Of a stretch of DNA of 64,000 nucleotides, positions 54,893 to 63,372 are shown in pieces. The stretch is from contig NZ_LMJW01000022.1 of NCBI RefSeq assembly GCF_001429505.1, positions 31,377 through 95,376 of the forward strand, written 5' to 3'. The first letter of the stretch is position 1. Each line of letters opens with the position of its first letter. The position numbers and the translations under genes were made by a program. The notes beneath the pieces were generated by a model. It ran no database searches, had not been told where the DNA came from, and worked only from the letters and a program-made list of their open reading frames with translations. The stretch is from Allobosea sp. Root483D1. GTDB lineage: Bacteria; Pseudomonadota; Alphaproteobacteria; Rhizobiales; Beijerinckiaceae.

Positions 54893-54915
54893 TATATGTC
54901 ACTTAGTGACATATA
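54893..54915. promoter_or_regulatory. Perfect 23-bp palindromic operator between peptidase and tetR
   Basis: Arms TATATGTCAC and GTGACATATA are exact inverted repeats around TTA. The site lies 45 bp before the peptidase start and 57 bp before tetR, in an AT-rich 124-bp gap, and would cover both promoters. A partial further copy (ATGTCTGTAAGTG) follows. This is the expected operator of the adjacent TetR protein. Confidence 0.75.
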
Positions 54916-54972
54916 AAATGTCTGTAAGTGGCGTAATTATGACGACTTGAATGACTCTGGTTTCGGGAGCAC

Positions 54973-55641
54973 ATGAAGAGGATGAGCAGGAGCCTTGCCC
55001 GAGAGAACACCCGGCTGGAGCTGTCCAGGCATGCGGCGCGGCTGTTCCTCGAACGAGGCGTCTCGGACACCAGCGGCGATGACATCGCCGCTGCGGCGGG
55101 CGTCGCGACGCGCACGGTCTGGCGGCACTTTCGCTCCAAGGAGAGCGCGGTCGAGCCGCTCTTCGCGCATTCCTCGCTGCGATTCGCCGCGATCCTGCGG
55201 CGCTGGCCTCGGGATGTCGCGATCGAGGACCTGTTCCATTCGACTCTCGGCCCCGACAAGATGGCGCCGCAGGATCTCGCCGACGACATCCTTGTCGTAA
55301 GACTCTTGGCCAGGCTTCCGGAGGAGCCGGCGCTGCGAGCCGCTTGGCTGATGTCCTGTCACATCGGCGAAGAGCAGCTGATCGAGCTCATCGCCGAGCG
55401 CCTCGATCGCCCACAGGGTGACTTCGACGTCCGCCTCTGCGCTGCGACCGTGATGGCGGCGATCCGGATCGTCGACGAAACCGTCAGCCTGGCCGCGGTG
55501 AAATACGGGTTGAAGACGACCACGGCGGAGGTGAACGAGCATCTCGCGCAGGCCATCCGCAAGGCCAGCACCCTGCCGTTCTGCGATCCGGTAACTCCAC
55601 GAATCTGGCCTGACGGCAAGCTCATGCCCGCCTCAGTTTAA
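54973..55641 (+). CDS. TetR/AcrR-family regulator
   Basis: A 222-residue regulator. The N-terminal helix-turn-helix is ELSRHAARLFLERGVSDTSG then IAAAAGVATRTVWRHFRSK (residues about 17-56). The rest is a helical ligand domain. It is divergent from the prolyl oligopeptidase, with a perfect palindrome between them, so it most likely represses both genes. The ATG follows GGGAG. A second ATG three codons later is possible. The ligand is unknown. Confidence 0.88.
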   Translation: MKRMSRSLARENTRLELSRHAARLFLERGVSDTSGDDIAAAAGVATRTVWRHFRSKESAVEPLFAHSSLRFAAILRRWPRDVAIEDLFHSTLGPDKMAPQDLADDILVVRLLARLPEEPALRAAWLMSCHIGEEQLIELIAERLDRPQGDFDVRLCAATVMAAIRIVDETVSLAAVKYGLKTTTAEVNEHLAQAIRKASTLPFCDPVTPRIWPDGKLMPASV

Positions 55642-55670
55642 TCGGCGACGGGCTCTGTCACGCACCCTTT

Positions 55671-56116
55671 ACCCAAGGCCGCACCACCCTGTTCCGCGAA
55701 AGTGCTCCGCCTGCTCTCCATGCGCTTCTTGATCTCGGCGCAAGCAATGGTGCGCGGAGGGCCGACCCGGAAGCCATGAAGGCACATCGCGTCGTCGGAT
55801 AGCCCGCCGGCACCGAAGCCCTTCATTGCCCGATCTTCGACCGCAACGCGTCGCGCTTTCGTGCATGGCGGGGCTCTGGTCGTCCGCGCAACAACGGCAC
55901 ATCGCCTCGGCCATGGCCCGGTAACACCGGGCGGTCACGCGGAGGGAAGGGGACCTGCCGGTCCTGTGCGGGATGATGCGGATGCTCGGGCGCGAATTCG
56001 ACATCGATGACGCGGAGGGAATGTGAGGCTGCGCTGCCTCTTCGGCGACGACGATGATGCCTGAGCGCGGCGGGAGGGCAGGTCCTTGACCGGCATCGCA
56101 GCGAGACAGGCCCCGC
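55671..56116. repeat. Direct repeat, copy 1 (diverged ~450-bp intergenic segment)
   Basis: Nearly all of the ~590-bp gap between tetR and the threonine-synthase-like gene matches the segment at 60.74-61.22 kb in the same orientation. By eye the last 120 bp agree at about nine of ten positions, and the centre less. It ends with a copy of the ribosome site and first ~10 codons of the DUF3108 gene that follows copy 2. On the minus strand both copies can encode AEIKKR(M/K)ESRR, in frames broken relative to each other, so a decayed small gene may be inside. No intact gene is called here. Confidence 0.7.
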
Positions 56117-56232
56117 AGGGCGGCCCACCGCAAACGAGGGCAGTGCCGGTCGGCGTTTTCGGTCTAGGCTGAGGCCATGGCCCCCTTGCGAGGGGCAGGG
56201 CGGCCGGCCGACAGCCTAAAGGAGTGCTCGCG

Positions 56233-57375
56233 ATGGAACTGCGCTGCGTCGATTGCGCAAAAACCTATCCGCCGGTGCTGCTCTATCGCTGCAAGGCCTG
56301 CGGCGGCATCCTGGAGATGGTCGGCGACGATGAGACGCCGCGCGTCTCTCTCGGCGAGAGCGTCACCCCGCTGCTGCGAGCCCGCCGGATCGAGGCTTCG
56401 CTGCCGGGGTTCTCGGGCGAGATCTGGCTGAAGGACGAGACCCGCAACCCCTCCGGCTCGTTCAAGGATCGCCTCGTTGCTGCCGCCATGGGCCGGGCGC
56501 TTTCGCTTGGGATCGAGAAGGTCGTCTGCGCCTCCTCCGGCAATGCCGGGGCCGCGACCGCCGCCTATTCGGCGCGCGCCGGCATCCCTGCCGTGATCAT
56601 CGTGCCGGCCCATACCCCGCTGGGGAAGGTCACGCAGATTGCGGCCTATGGCGCGATCCTGCTCCTGGTCGAAGGCCATTACAGCAGGTCCTACGATCTC
56701 GCGCTGGCCCTTGCCGAGCGGCACGGTTTTGCCAACCTGACCACCACCTTCATCAACCCCTATGCCGTCGCCGGCCTCACCGCCGTCGGCACCGAGCTGG
56801 TCGCGCAGCTCGGTGGCGCGCCGAGCCATGTGCTGGTGCCGACCGGCAGCGGCCCGCTGGTCAAGGGCGTCTGGCAGGGCATCGCCGATGCCGGCGCGAC
56901 GACCCGGTTGATCGCCGTGCAGGCAGAGGGCTGCGCGCCGATCGTGCAGGCCTTCGAGACCGGGGCTGAGGACGTCACCGCCTGGGGCATGCCGCAGACC
57001 ATCGCATCCGGCATCAGCGACCCGCTGATCGGCTATGAGCGCGACGGCACCTACACGCTGAAGCTCGTCCGCCAGAGCGGCGGCCGGGCGATCGCGGTCG
57101 GCGATGGCGAATTGCGTGAGGCGATGCGGCTGCTCGCCCGCAGCGAAGGCGTCTATGCCGAGCCGACCGGCGCGAGCCCGATCGCGGCGCTGCCGCGCCT
57201 GCTGGCGCAAGGCGCGCTGCCGCCCGGCTCGCGCGTCGTCTGCATGGTCACCGGCCACGGCTTCAAGGACGGCAAGGTCTACCAGGAGATGCCGGTGCGG
57301 ACCCACAAGGTCGATGATCCCGCCGATATCGCAGCGGTCGCCGGGCTCTGCGAGGCTGCCCTGCAGGCGGCATGA
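56233..57375 (+). CDS. Threonine synthase-like PLP enzyme
   Basis: Fold-type II PLP enzyme of 380 residues. An N-terminal zinc-ribbon-like pair (Cys5/8 and Cys20/23) precedes the catalytic domain. Lys78 in NPSGSFKDR is the Schiff-base lysine, and SSGNAGAATAAYSARAG binds the cofactor phosphate side chain. Shorter than classical ThrC, it belongs to the archaeal/plant-like threonine synthase group, some of which are in fact dehydratases or diaminopropionate-type lyases. ATG chosen because AAAGGAG lies 8 bp upstream. Next to an amino-acid importer, a catabolic role is likely. Confidence 0.85.
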   Translation: MELRCVDCAKTYPPVLLYRCKACGGILEMVGDDETPRVSLGESVTPLLRARRIEASLPGFSGEIWLKDETRNPSGSFKDRLVAAAMGRALSLGIEKVVCASSGNAGAATAAYSARAGIPAVIIVPAHTPLGKVTQIAAYGAILLLVEGHYSRSYDLALALAERHGFANLTTTFINPYAVAGLTAVGTELVAQLGGAPSHVLVPTGSGPLVKGVWQGIADAGATTRLIAVQAEGCAPIVQAFETGAEDVTAWGMPQTIASGISDPLIGYERDGTYTLKLVRQSGGRAIAVGDGELREAMRLLARSEGVYAEPTGASPIAALPRLLAQGALPPGSRVVCMVTGHGFKDGKVYQEMPVRTHKVDDPADIAAVAGLCEAALQAA

Positions 57376-57514
57376 AGGTTGCACGAAGGTTGCCGGATGT
57401 TCCCTAGAGTCAGGATGCATAATTCGGCTTTGCAGCTGGCATTTTTCTTGCCACGTTCATGAGGCTGCGGGCCGAAGTCTGCAGGGAACGTGGATCAAAA
57501 GAGGGGAGTTCGTG

Positions 57515-58453
57515 ATGGGCATTCATGACGACGGAACTTTGGACGGCGCCACTCCCCCGAAAGACGAGGCGGCCCTGATGCTGGAGCGCCGCAGCCTGTT
57601 CGGCCTCGGGCTTGCCGGGGCTGCGATCGGCGCGGCGGCGACCGGCCTGCTCACTCCGGCTTTGGCCCAGGCCCAGACGGCGGCCAGGAGCAAGCTCCAT
57701 GCGGTCAAGGAGCGCGGCAAGCTGATCGTCGGGACAGGCAGCACCAACCCGCCCTGGCACTTCCAGGACGCCAGCGGCAAGCTCGTCGGCATGGATATCG
57801 ACCTCGCCCGGCTCCTGGCGAAAGGCCTGTTCGACGACTACGAGAAGGTCGAGTTCGTGCTGCAGGGCTCCGACGCCCGCATCCCCAGCCTGATCACCGA
57901 CAAGGTCGACATCGTCGTGCAATGGATGACGGTGACGCCCGGCCGCGCCCAGCAGGTCGATTTCACCTTCCCCTATTACCGCGAGGGCGTCGGCCTGCTG
58001 ATGCTGGCCCGGGGTGGCAAGTTCAAGAACTATGAGGAACTGAAGGCGGCCGGCAAGGAGGTCTCGGTCGGCGGCATGCAGAACGTCTTCCTCGAGGAAT
58101 GGATCCACAAGGCCCTGCCGGGGGCCAAGGTCGACGCCTTCGACAGCCCGGACGCGGCGATGCAGGCGCTGAATGCCCGCCGCATCGACGCCTCGATGCA
58201 GGACCAGTCGGCCATGCGCTGGCTGATGCAGCAGGCACCCGGCCGCTTCGTCGATTCCGGCTTCGGCTGGATGCCGAACTCCTATGCCTCGGCGGTCAAG
58301 CCGGGCGACCCGATCTGGCTGAACTGGGTCAACACGGTCTACAAGGAGGCGATGATGGGCGTCGATTTCGACTATTTCGCCGCCTCCTACAAGAAGTGGT
58401 TCGGCATCGACCTGCCGATCCCCAAGGTCGGCTTCCCGCAGGAATTCGCCTGA
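57515..58453 (+). CDS. Amino-acid ABC transporter substrate-binding protein
   Basis: Periplasmic solute-binding protein of 312 residues (family 3). A twin-arginine-like signal (RRSLFGLGLAGAAIG, end at ALAQAQ) follows a ~30-residue acidic N-terminus. The mature protein starts AVKERGKLIVGTGSTNPPWH and has the DIDLARLLAKGLF and DKVDIVVQWMTVTPGRAQQV segments of polar amino-acid receptors. The ligand is unknown. GAGGGGAG lies before the ATG, and a GTG one codon earlier is also possible. It lies 140 bp after the threonine-synthase-like gene and before the matching permeases. Confidence 0.9.
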   Translation: MGIHDDGTLDGATPPKDEAALMLERRSLFGLGLAGAAIGAAATGLLTPALAQAQTAARSKLHAVKERGKLIVGTGSTNPPWHFQDASGKLVGMDIDLARLLAKGLFDDYEKVEFVLQGSDARIPSLITDKVDIVVQWMTVTPGRAQQVDFTFPYYREGVGLLMLARGGKFKNYEELKAAGKEVSVGGMQNVFLEEWIHKALPGAKVDAFDSPDAAMQALNARRIDASMQDQSAMRWLMQQAPGRFVDSGFGWMPNSYASAVKPGDPIWLNWVNTVYKEAMMGVDFDYFAASYKKWFGIDLPIPKVGFPQEFA

Positions 58454-58484
58454 TCCCGCATTCGCCTGATCGCAACGTGGCGAT

Positions 58485-58508
58485 GGCGGGCCGGACGTCC
58501 GGCCCGCC
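58485..58508 (+). terminator. Intra-operon hairpin after the binding-protein gene
   Basis: A perfect 24-bp palindrome (GGCGGGCCGGAC / GTCCGGCCCGCC) followed by GCTTTCG, between the binding protein and the first permease. This is the same layout as in the Liv-type operon at 39.3 kb. Confidence 0.6.
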
Positions 58509-58532
58509 GCTTTCGGGAACCTCGCGACCGAC

Positions 58533-59201
58533 ATGATCGACTATCATTTCGACTGGTCCGTCATCGCGCGGAACTGGGACAAGCTGACCGACTCGCTCCT
58601 GCTCGGGCTCTGGCTGGCGGTGATCTCGCTGGCGATCGGCTGCATCATCGGCATCCTCACCGCCTATGCCCGGCTTTCGGGCAAGAAATGGCTCTCGATC
58701 CCGGTCTGGGCCTATGTCGAGTTCATCCGCTGCACGCCGCTGCTGCTGCTGATCTTCTTCCTGTATTTCGGCCTGCCCGAATTCGACGTGAACTTCCTGA
58801 ACAAGACCGAAAGCTTCGTGCTCTCGCTCTCGCTCTATGCCGGCGCCTACATGTCCGAGGTCTTTCGCGCCGGGCTCTCCTCGATCCCGAAGCAATATGT
58901 CGAGGCGGCCAAGGCGATCGGCCTGCGGCCCTGGCAGCGTCAGGTCTATGTCGTGCTGCCGGTGATGTTCCGGATCACCCTGCCGGCGGTCAGCAACAAC
59001 CTGATCTCACTGTTCAAGGATACCTCGCTGGCGGCCGCGATCGCCGTGCCGGAGCTCACCTTCACCGCCCGGCAGATCAACGCCAACACCTTCCGGGTCA
59101 TGGAGGTCTGGCTCACAGCGAGCGCGCTCTATCTCGCCACCGCCTATCTCATCGCCATCCTGCTGCGCATGGTCGAGCGCCGCTACGCCTCGATCCGCTA
59201 G
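58533..59201 (+). CDS. Amino-acid ABC transporter permease 1
   Basis: HisM/GlnP-type permease of 222 residues with about five helices. The binding-protein-dependent transport signature is seen in YVEAAKAIGLRPWQRQVYVVLP. The N-terminal SLLLGLWLAVISLAIGCIIG and FIRCTPLLLLIFFLYFGLP segments are standard for the polar amino-acid uptake family. It pairs with the next permease, 10 bp downstream, as a heterodimeric channel. Confidence 0.92.
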   Translation: MIDYHFDWSVIARNWDKLTDSLLLGLWLAVISLAIGCIIGILTAYARLSGKKWLSIPVWAYVEFIRCTPLLLLIFFLYFGLPEFDVNFLNKTESFVLSLSLYAGAYMSEVFRAGLSSIPKQYVEAAKAIGLRPWQRQVYVVLPVMFRITLPAVSNNLISLFKDTSLAAAIAVPELTFTARQINANTFRVMEVWLTASALYLATAYLIAILLRMVERRYASIR

Positions 59202-59211
59202 GGGGCACGCG

Positions 59212-59889
59212 ATGGATTTCTCGATGGCTCCCGGCACCTTCCTGTTCGAGGCCTGGCAGGCCCGCGCCTCGCTGCTCTCGGGTCTCGGCGTGACCCTGCT
59301 CAGCTCGGCGCTGAGCATTGTCATGGCGACCTTCTGCGGCATCCTGATGGGGGTCGCGCTGTCCTATGGCTGGTGGTGGCTGAAGCTGCTGTCCCGGCTC
59401 TATGTCGACCTGATGCGCGGCATCCCGGTGCTCGTGCTGATCCTGTTCACCTATTACGGGCTCGCCTTGTTCGGCGTGAACGTCGCCGCCTTCTGGGCCG
59501 GCGTCATCGCGCTCGGCGCCTTCGCCACTGCCCATGTCGCCGAGAACTTCCGCGGCGCGGTCGAATCCGTGCCCGCCGGACAGATGGAGGCGGCCAAGGC
59601 GATCGGCCTCACCTTTGGCAAGCGCCTGTACTACGTGATCCTGCCGCAGGCCTTCCGGCGCATGCTGCCGCCCTGGGTCAATACCGGGCTTGAAATCGTC
59701 AAGGGTACGACGCTGCTCTCGATCATCGGCGTCGTCGAATTGCTGCTCTCGGCCCAGCAGCAGATGGCGCGCAACTACATGATCGTCGAGTTCTACCTGC
59801 TGACGATGGTGCTCTACCTCATCATCAACTTCGCGCTGGCGCAGCTCGGTGCACTGCTCGAACGCAAGACTTCCTATCTGCGCTACTGA
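59212..59889 (+). CDS. Amino-acid ABC transporter permease 2
   Basis: Second HisQ/GlnP-type permease, 225 residues. It shows GLGVTLLSSALSIVMATFCG, YVDLMRGIPVLVLILFTYYG, the EAAKAIGLTFGKRLYYVILPQ coupling loop and VKGTTLLSIIGVVELLLSAQ. Its loop contacts the ATPase encoded directly downstream. No sign of truncation. The substrate is shared with the receptor at 57.5 kb. Confidence 0.92.
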   Translation: MDFSMAPGTFLFEAWQARASLLSGLGVTLLSSALSIVMATFCGILMGVALSYGWWWLKLLSRLYVDLMRGIPVLVLILFTYYGLALFGVNVAAFWAGVIALGAFATAHVAENFRGAVESVPAGQMEAAKAIGLTFGKRLYYVILPQAFRRMLPPWVNTGLEIVKGTTLLSIIGVVELLLSAQQQMARNYMIVEFYLLTMVLYLIINFALAQLGALLERKTSYLRY

Positions 59890-59894
59890 ATGGG

Positions 59895-60689
59895 ATGCCA
59901 CTGCCGATGACCGAGCCAGCCCTGCTACAGGCCACCGATGTCCGCAAGCATTTCGGCGAGATCGAAGTGCTGAAGGGCATCGACCTCACCGTCAAACAGG
60001 GGCAGGTGGTCTCGCTGATCGGCGCCTCGGGCTCCGGCAAGACCACTTTTCTGCGCTGCGTCAATCTGCTGGAGGAGCATGATGGCGGCGAGATCCTGCT
60101 CGACGGCGACCCGGTCGGCTATCGAACGGTGGGTGGCACTCGCAAACGCCTGAGCGAGACGAAGATCTCGGCCCAGCGAGCCCGCATCGGCATGGTCTTC
60201 CAGCAGTTCAACCTGTTCCCGCATCTGACAGCCGGCCAGAACGTCATGCTCGGGCTGACCAAGGTGCAGGGCAAGAGCGCCGCCGAGGCCAGGGAGATCG
60301 CCGACCACTGGCTCGGCCGCGTCGGTCTCGGCGAGCGCCGAGACCACTATCCCTACCAGCTCTCGGGCGGCCAGCAGCAGCGGGTCGCGATCGCGCGCGC
60401 CGTCGCGATGCAGCCACGTCTGCTGCTCTTCGACGAGGTTACATCGGCGCTCGACCCCGAGCTGGTAGCCGAGGTGCTCGGCGTGATGCAGGCGCTTGCC
60501 GAATCCGGCATGACCATGCTGCTGGTCAGCCACGAGATGCTCTTCGTCCGCGAGGTCTCGCACCACGTTCTGTTCCTCGACCAGGGCCGGGTCGCGCAGG
60601 AGGGCAGCCCCTCTGAGGTCTTCGACAATCCCGAAAGCGAGCGCGTGCGCAGCTTCCTCGGGCGCTTTCACGGCATCTTCAGCCGTTGA
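59895..60689 (+). CDS. Amino-acid ABC transporter ATPase
   Basis: ATPase of 264 residues, GlnQ/HisP type. Walker A is GASGSGKTT, the Q-loop is FQQFNLFPHLT, the signature is LSGGQQQRVAIARA, Walker B is LLLFDEVTSALDPEL and the switch His is in LLVSHEMLFV. It drives the import of the amino acid bound by the upstream receptor. Two starts are possible, 4 codons apart. The first is reported. Last gene of the cassette, ending 53 bp before the second repeat. Confidence 0.93.
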   Translation: MPLPMTEPALLQATDVRKHFGEIEVLKGIDLTVKQGQVVSLIGASGSGKTTFLRCVNLLEEHDGGEILLDGDPVGYRTVGGTRKRLSETKISAQRARIGMVFQQFNLFPHLTAGQNVMLGLTKVQGKSAAEAREIADHWLGRVGLGERRDHYPYQLSGGQQQRVAIARAVAMQPRLLLFDEVTSALDPELVAEVLGVMQALAESGMTMLLVSHEMLFVREVSHHVLFLDQGRVAQEGSPSEVFDNPESERVRSFLGRFHGIFSR

Positions 60690-60742
60690 TCCAGTTTGCC
60701 TGAAATGGTGGCGCAGGCTTGGCTCAGCACATTGTTGGCTTC

Positions 60743-61216
60743 ACCCAAGGCCATGCCACCTCCTGTTCCGCGAACGCGCGGCGCCTGCTCTCCTTGCGCT
60801 TCTTGATCTCTGCGCGGGTGATGTGCGCAGGCGCCCGGCCCGTCGATAAGGCGTAGCGTTCGGCCCAGGAGTCGATGAAGCGCAGCCGCGTGTCGTTGGG
60901 ACCCCGCCGGCACGGAGGTCCTGCATCGCCCGATCTGCGTCTGCAACGCGTCGCGCCTTCGTGCATGGCGGGGCTCTCGTCGTTCACGCTACAACGGCGC
61001 ATCGCCTCGGCCATGGCCCTGTAACGCCGGGTGCTCGCGCGGAGGGAGAGGGGACCAGCCGGTCTCGAGCGGGATGATGCGGATGCTTGGGCGCGAATTC
61101 GACATCGATGACGCGGAGGGAATGCGAGGCTGCGCTGGCTCTCCGGCGATGGCGGTGATGCCTGAGCGCGGCGGGAGGGCAGGTCGTTGACAGGCATCGC
61201 ATCGAGACAGGCCCGC
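60743..61216. repeat. Direct repeat, copy 2 (diverged ~470-bp segment)
   Basis: Partner of the repeat at 55.67 kb, same orientation, about 5.1 kb apart, with ~29 bp extra in the middle. It fills most of the ~500-bp gap after the importer and runs into the first codons of the DUF3108 gene. On the minus strand it reads IDSWAERYALSTGRAPAHIT, then RAEIKKRKESRRRAFAEQ, which looks like a real small protein, but the upstream part of that frame does not match copy 1. No intact gene is called. Confidence 0.7.
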
Positions 61217-62005
61217 GCAAGGGCCATCGCGGCAGGCGCCCTGGTCGCCGGCGCGCTTGCCTGCGCCGCGCCCTCGGCCGCCTCGGCGCGCGAGATGCGC
61301 CTTCGATACGACGTCACGGTGCTGGGCGGGGTTTCGCTGGGCGAGATCGAGGTGACGACGATGCTCGACCGCGCCGGCTATCGCATCGAGATTCGCACGC
61401 GCCCCTACCGGGCGGCTCAGCTGGTCGGGGCGGCGGAGCAATCCGGCCGGGTCGAAGGCCGCTGGGGCCGCAGTGGCCCCGAGCCGCGGCTCTATGCTGC
61501 GAACGGCTCATGGCGCGGCCGGGCCTATGTCAGCGAGCTGCACTATCAGCGCGGATTGCCGACCATCCGGCGGCAGGAGCCGTCGAACGAGGATCGCGAG
61601 GCCGTGCCGCCCGAACTGATCCGCGGCACGATCGACGCGCTCTCCGGCGTCGCCGGGATGCTCAGGAAGGTGGCCGAGACTGAAGCCTGCGACGGCTCGA
61701 CGGCGATCTATGACGGCCGCCGCCGCTCGGTCGCGGTCATGACCTCGTCGGCGAAGCTGCAGGTGAGCGACCAGGGGCACTTGAACGGTCGCGCGCTGCG
61801 CTGCGGCTTCACCGTCCGGACGATCGCCGGCTTCAGGCATGACGATGATCGCGAGGCGGCGATGCGGCCCTTGAAAGGCTCGGTCCTGATCGCGCTGCGC
61901 GAGGGCGGCGAGTTTCCGCTGCCCTTGCGCTTCGAGGTCGAAACGCGCTGGTTCGGCACGGTTGCGGTCCAGCTCGCCGGACCGCCGGTCGACGTCGATC
62001 GGTAG
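61187..62005 (+). CDS. Exported DUF3108-like protein
   Basis: A 272-residue secreted protein that I assign to the DUF3108 type with moderate confidence. A TTG start after GGGAGGGCAGG gives a signal peptide (ARAIAAGALVAGALACAAPS, end near ASA). The mature part begins EMRLRYDVTVLGGVSLGEIE, has GTIDALSGVAGMLRK and C-rich pairs (EACDG, LRCGF), and ends in strand-rich segments (LPLRFEVETRWFGTVAVQL), as in this periplasmic beta-barrel-like family. Function is unknown. No ATG is available near the signal. The first codons lie in the repeat copy 2. Confidence 0.68.
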   Translation: MTGIASRQARARAIAAGALVAGALACAAPSAASAREMRLRYDVTVLGGVSLGEIEVTTMLDRAGYRIEIRTRPYRAAQLVGAAEQSGRVEGRWGRSGPEPRLYAANGSWRGRAYVSELHYQRGLPTIRRQEPSNEDREAVPPELIRGTIDALSGVAGMLRKVAETEACDGSTAIYDGRRRSVAVMTSSAKLQVSDQGHLNGRALRCGFTVRTIAGFRHDDDREAAMRPLKGSVLIALREGGEFPLPLRFEVETRWFGTVAVQLAGPPVDVDR

Positions 62006-62041
62006 CTTGCGGTCGGTCGGGCAGGGTCCCAGCGGGGACTT

Positions 62042-63142
62042 CTACAGGCTCGAGCGAAACTCGCTGGGCGTGCGGCCGGTCGCCTTTTGGAAGGCGCGCG
62101 CGAAATTGGCGGGAGAGGAATACCCCATCTCTGCCGAAACACGGGTGATCGAGCCATTCATGTGCCGGAGCAGCTCGGTTGCCCTTTGAATCCGTGCCGC
62201 GTTCGTCAAGCTGCGGAAATCGGTGCCGATCCGATCCAGCTCACGCTGCAGCGTTCGGACGCTTGTACCCAATGGCCGCGCAACATGGTCGATCGACACG
62301 CTGCCGGTGAGGACCTGAGCCCGAATCTGCTCCATGACGATGTCGAGCAGGCCCCGTGGCGCGCCGCCAGGCCGGTCCCGCGCCACGTCCTCGATGGTGA
62401 CGATCGGCCATGAGGCGCAGCGCGACGCGGCCGATAAATGACGGCGTTCGACGACGATGGTCACCGCAGGCGCGTTGAACATGACCGGGCACTGGAACAG
62501 ATCTTCGAACAGGCCGGTCTGGCGTGGCCGGTTGATATCGAGTTCGACGCGCAGCGGGCGCCAGTCAAAAGGCAGGTGGGCCCGGACGACGCTCAGCAGG
62601 ACGCCGGCAGCCGCACCCGCGATCATGTCGTAGCCAGCATGGCCAGCCAAGGCAAAGACATAGCTATATCGCGCCTCGTCGCCGACGATCGCGACCGACA
62701 TCCGGTCAGCCGTGCTGTGGTAGCAAAGGGCCGTTATGCTCCGCTGGATGGATTGGCCGAGGGTCTCGCCCCCCAAGACGTAGCGCCCGAAGCTGCCGTA
62801 GTTGGCGGCATTCATCATCGGGGCGATCAGGAGCCCGAGATTGGGCTCGCCCGCCGCCCTTGCGGCGGCATTGACGAAGCCGATCACCGCGGCGTGCGGG
62901 ATGAAGCAATTGCGGCCCTCGGTCAGTTCGAGATCGAAGCCGGCCGCGCGGTTCGCCCGCAGGAGCGCCCTTTCCCCGACTTCCTGCCGCATGAATGCGG
63001 GCAGGCCGTGCAGGATATGGCTGGAGATGACTGGAATCTCAGCCACGCGCTGGACGCTCCGGAATGCCGCAAGGTTGGCGCAAAATGAGTGGTTCCGACG
63101 CCCGATTGCTGCTTTGTCGCACAGTATAAGCGCTTCGGGCAA
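62042..63142 (-). CDS. AraC-family transcriptional regulator (OruR/ArgR-like)
   Basis: A 366-residue regulator. The N-terminal ~230 residues match the 'arabinose-binding domain of AraC, N-term' type found in OruR-like regulators (GFVNAAARAAGEPNLGLLIA, NAANYGSFGRYVL). The C-terminal two helix-turn-helix motifs are IDHVARPLGTSVRTLQRELD and RVSAEMGYSSPANFARAFQK, ending ATGRTPSEFR. Divergent from the DUF1254 gene across an AT-rich gap of about 230 bp, which it probably controls. Convergent with the DUF3108 gene. Confidence 0.9.
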   Translation of the reverse strand: MPEALILCDKAAIGRRNHSFCANLAAFRSVQRVAEIPVISSHILHGLPAFMRQEVGERALLRANRAAGFDLELTEGRNCFIPHAAVIGFVNAAARAAGEPNLGLLIAPMMNAANYGSFGRYVLGGETLGQSIQRSITALCYHSTADRMSVAIVGDEARYSYVFALAGHAGYDMIAGAAAGVLLSVVRAHLPFDWRPLRVELDINRPRQTGLFEDLFQCPVMFNAPAVTIVVERRHLSAASRCASWPIVTIEDVARDRPGGAPRGLLDIVMEQIRAQVLTGSVSIDHVARPLGTSVRTLQRELDRIGTDFRSLTNAARIQRATELLRHMNGSITRVSAEMGYSSPANFARAFQKATGRTPSEFRSSL

Positions 63143-63184
63143 ACGGGAAATCCGGTTTTGGTCGTCGAATCAGCTTTAATATAA

Positions 63185-63231
63185 TTGACGTAAACTCGCG
63201 CTTTGACCGTATGAAACGTGACGAAATTGAC
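63185..63231 (+). promoter_or_regulatory. Cluster of TTGAC repeats before the DUF1254 gene
   Basis: TTGAC occurs at 63185, 63203 and 63227, with GTGAC at 63218, in the AT-rich gap between the AraC and DUF1254 genes. Direct repeats are the usual form of AraC-type sites, and some may instead be -35 elements. Weak evidence. Confidence 0.25.
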
Positions 63232-63372
63232 TAATATGCTGTCTGTATTTGCAATTATGGGCGCATCTTGAGCGTCATATGTCGCAGCGTTCGTTTCTGG
63301 AAGCGTAAATAGTCTTAGACCGTCGTTTGAGCGCACTTGAATAGCGCCGAGAAACACAAGGAAGCCGTTCAA

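Noticed and set aside
55669..56133. Minus-strand frame in the tetR to threonine-synthase gap
   Set aside because: Arg/Cys-rich, and its frame does not correspond through the matching repeat copy at 61 kb. Treated as repeat with decayed coding remnants.
60724..61317. Minus-strand frame in the second repeat
   Set aside because: Overlaps the signal-peptide region of the DUF3108 gene and differs in frame from repeat copy 1, so an intact gene is not supported.
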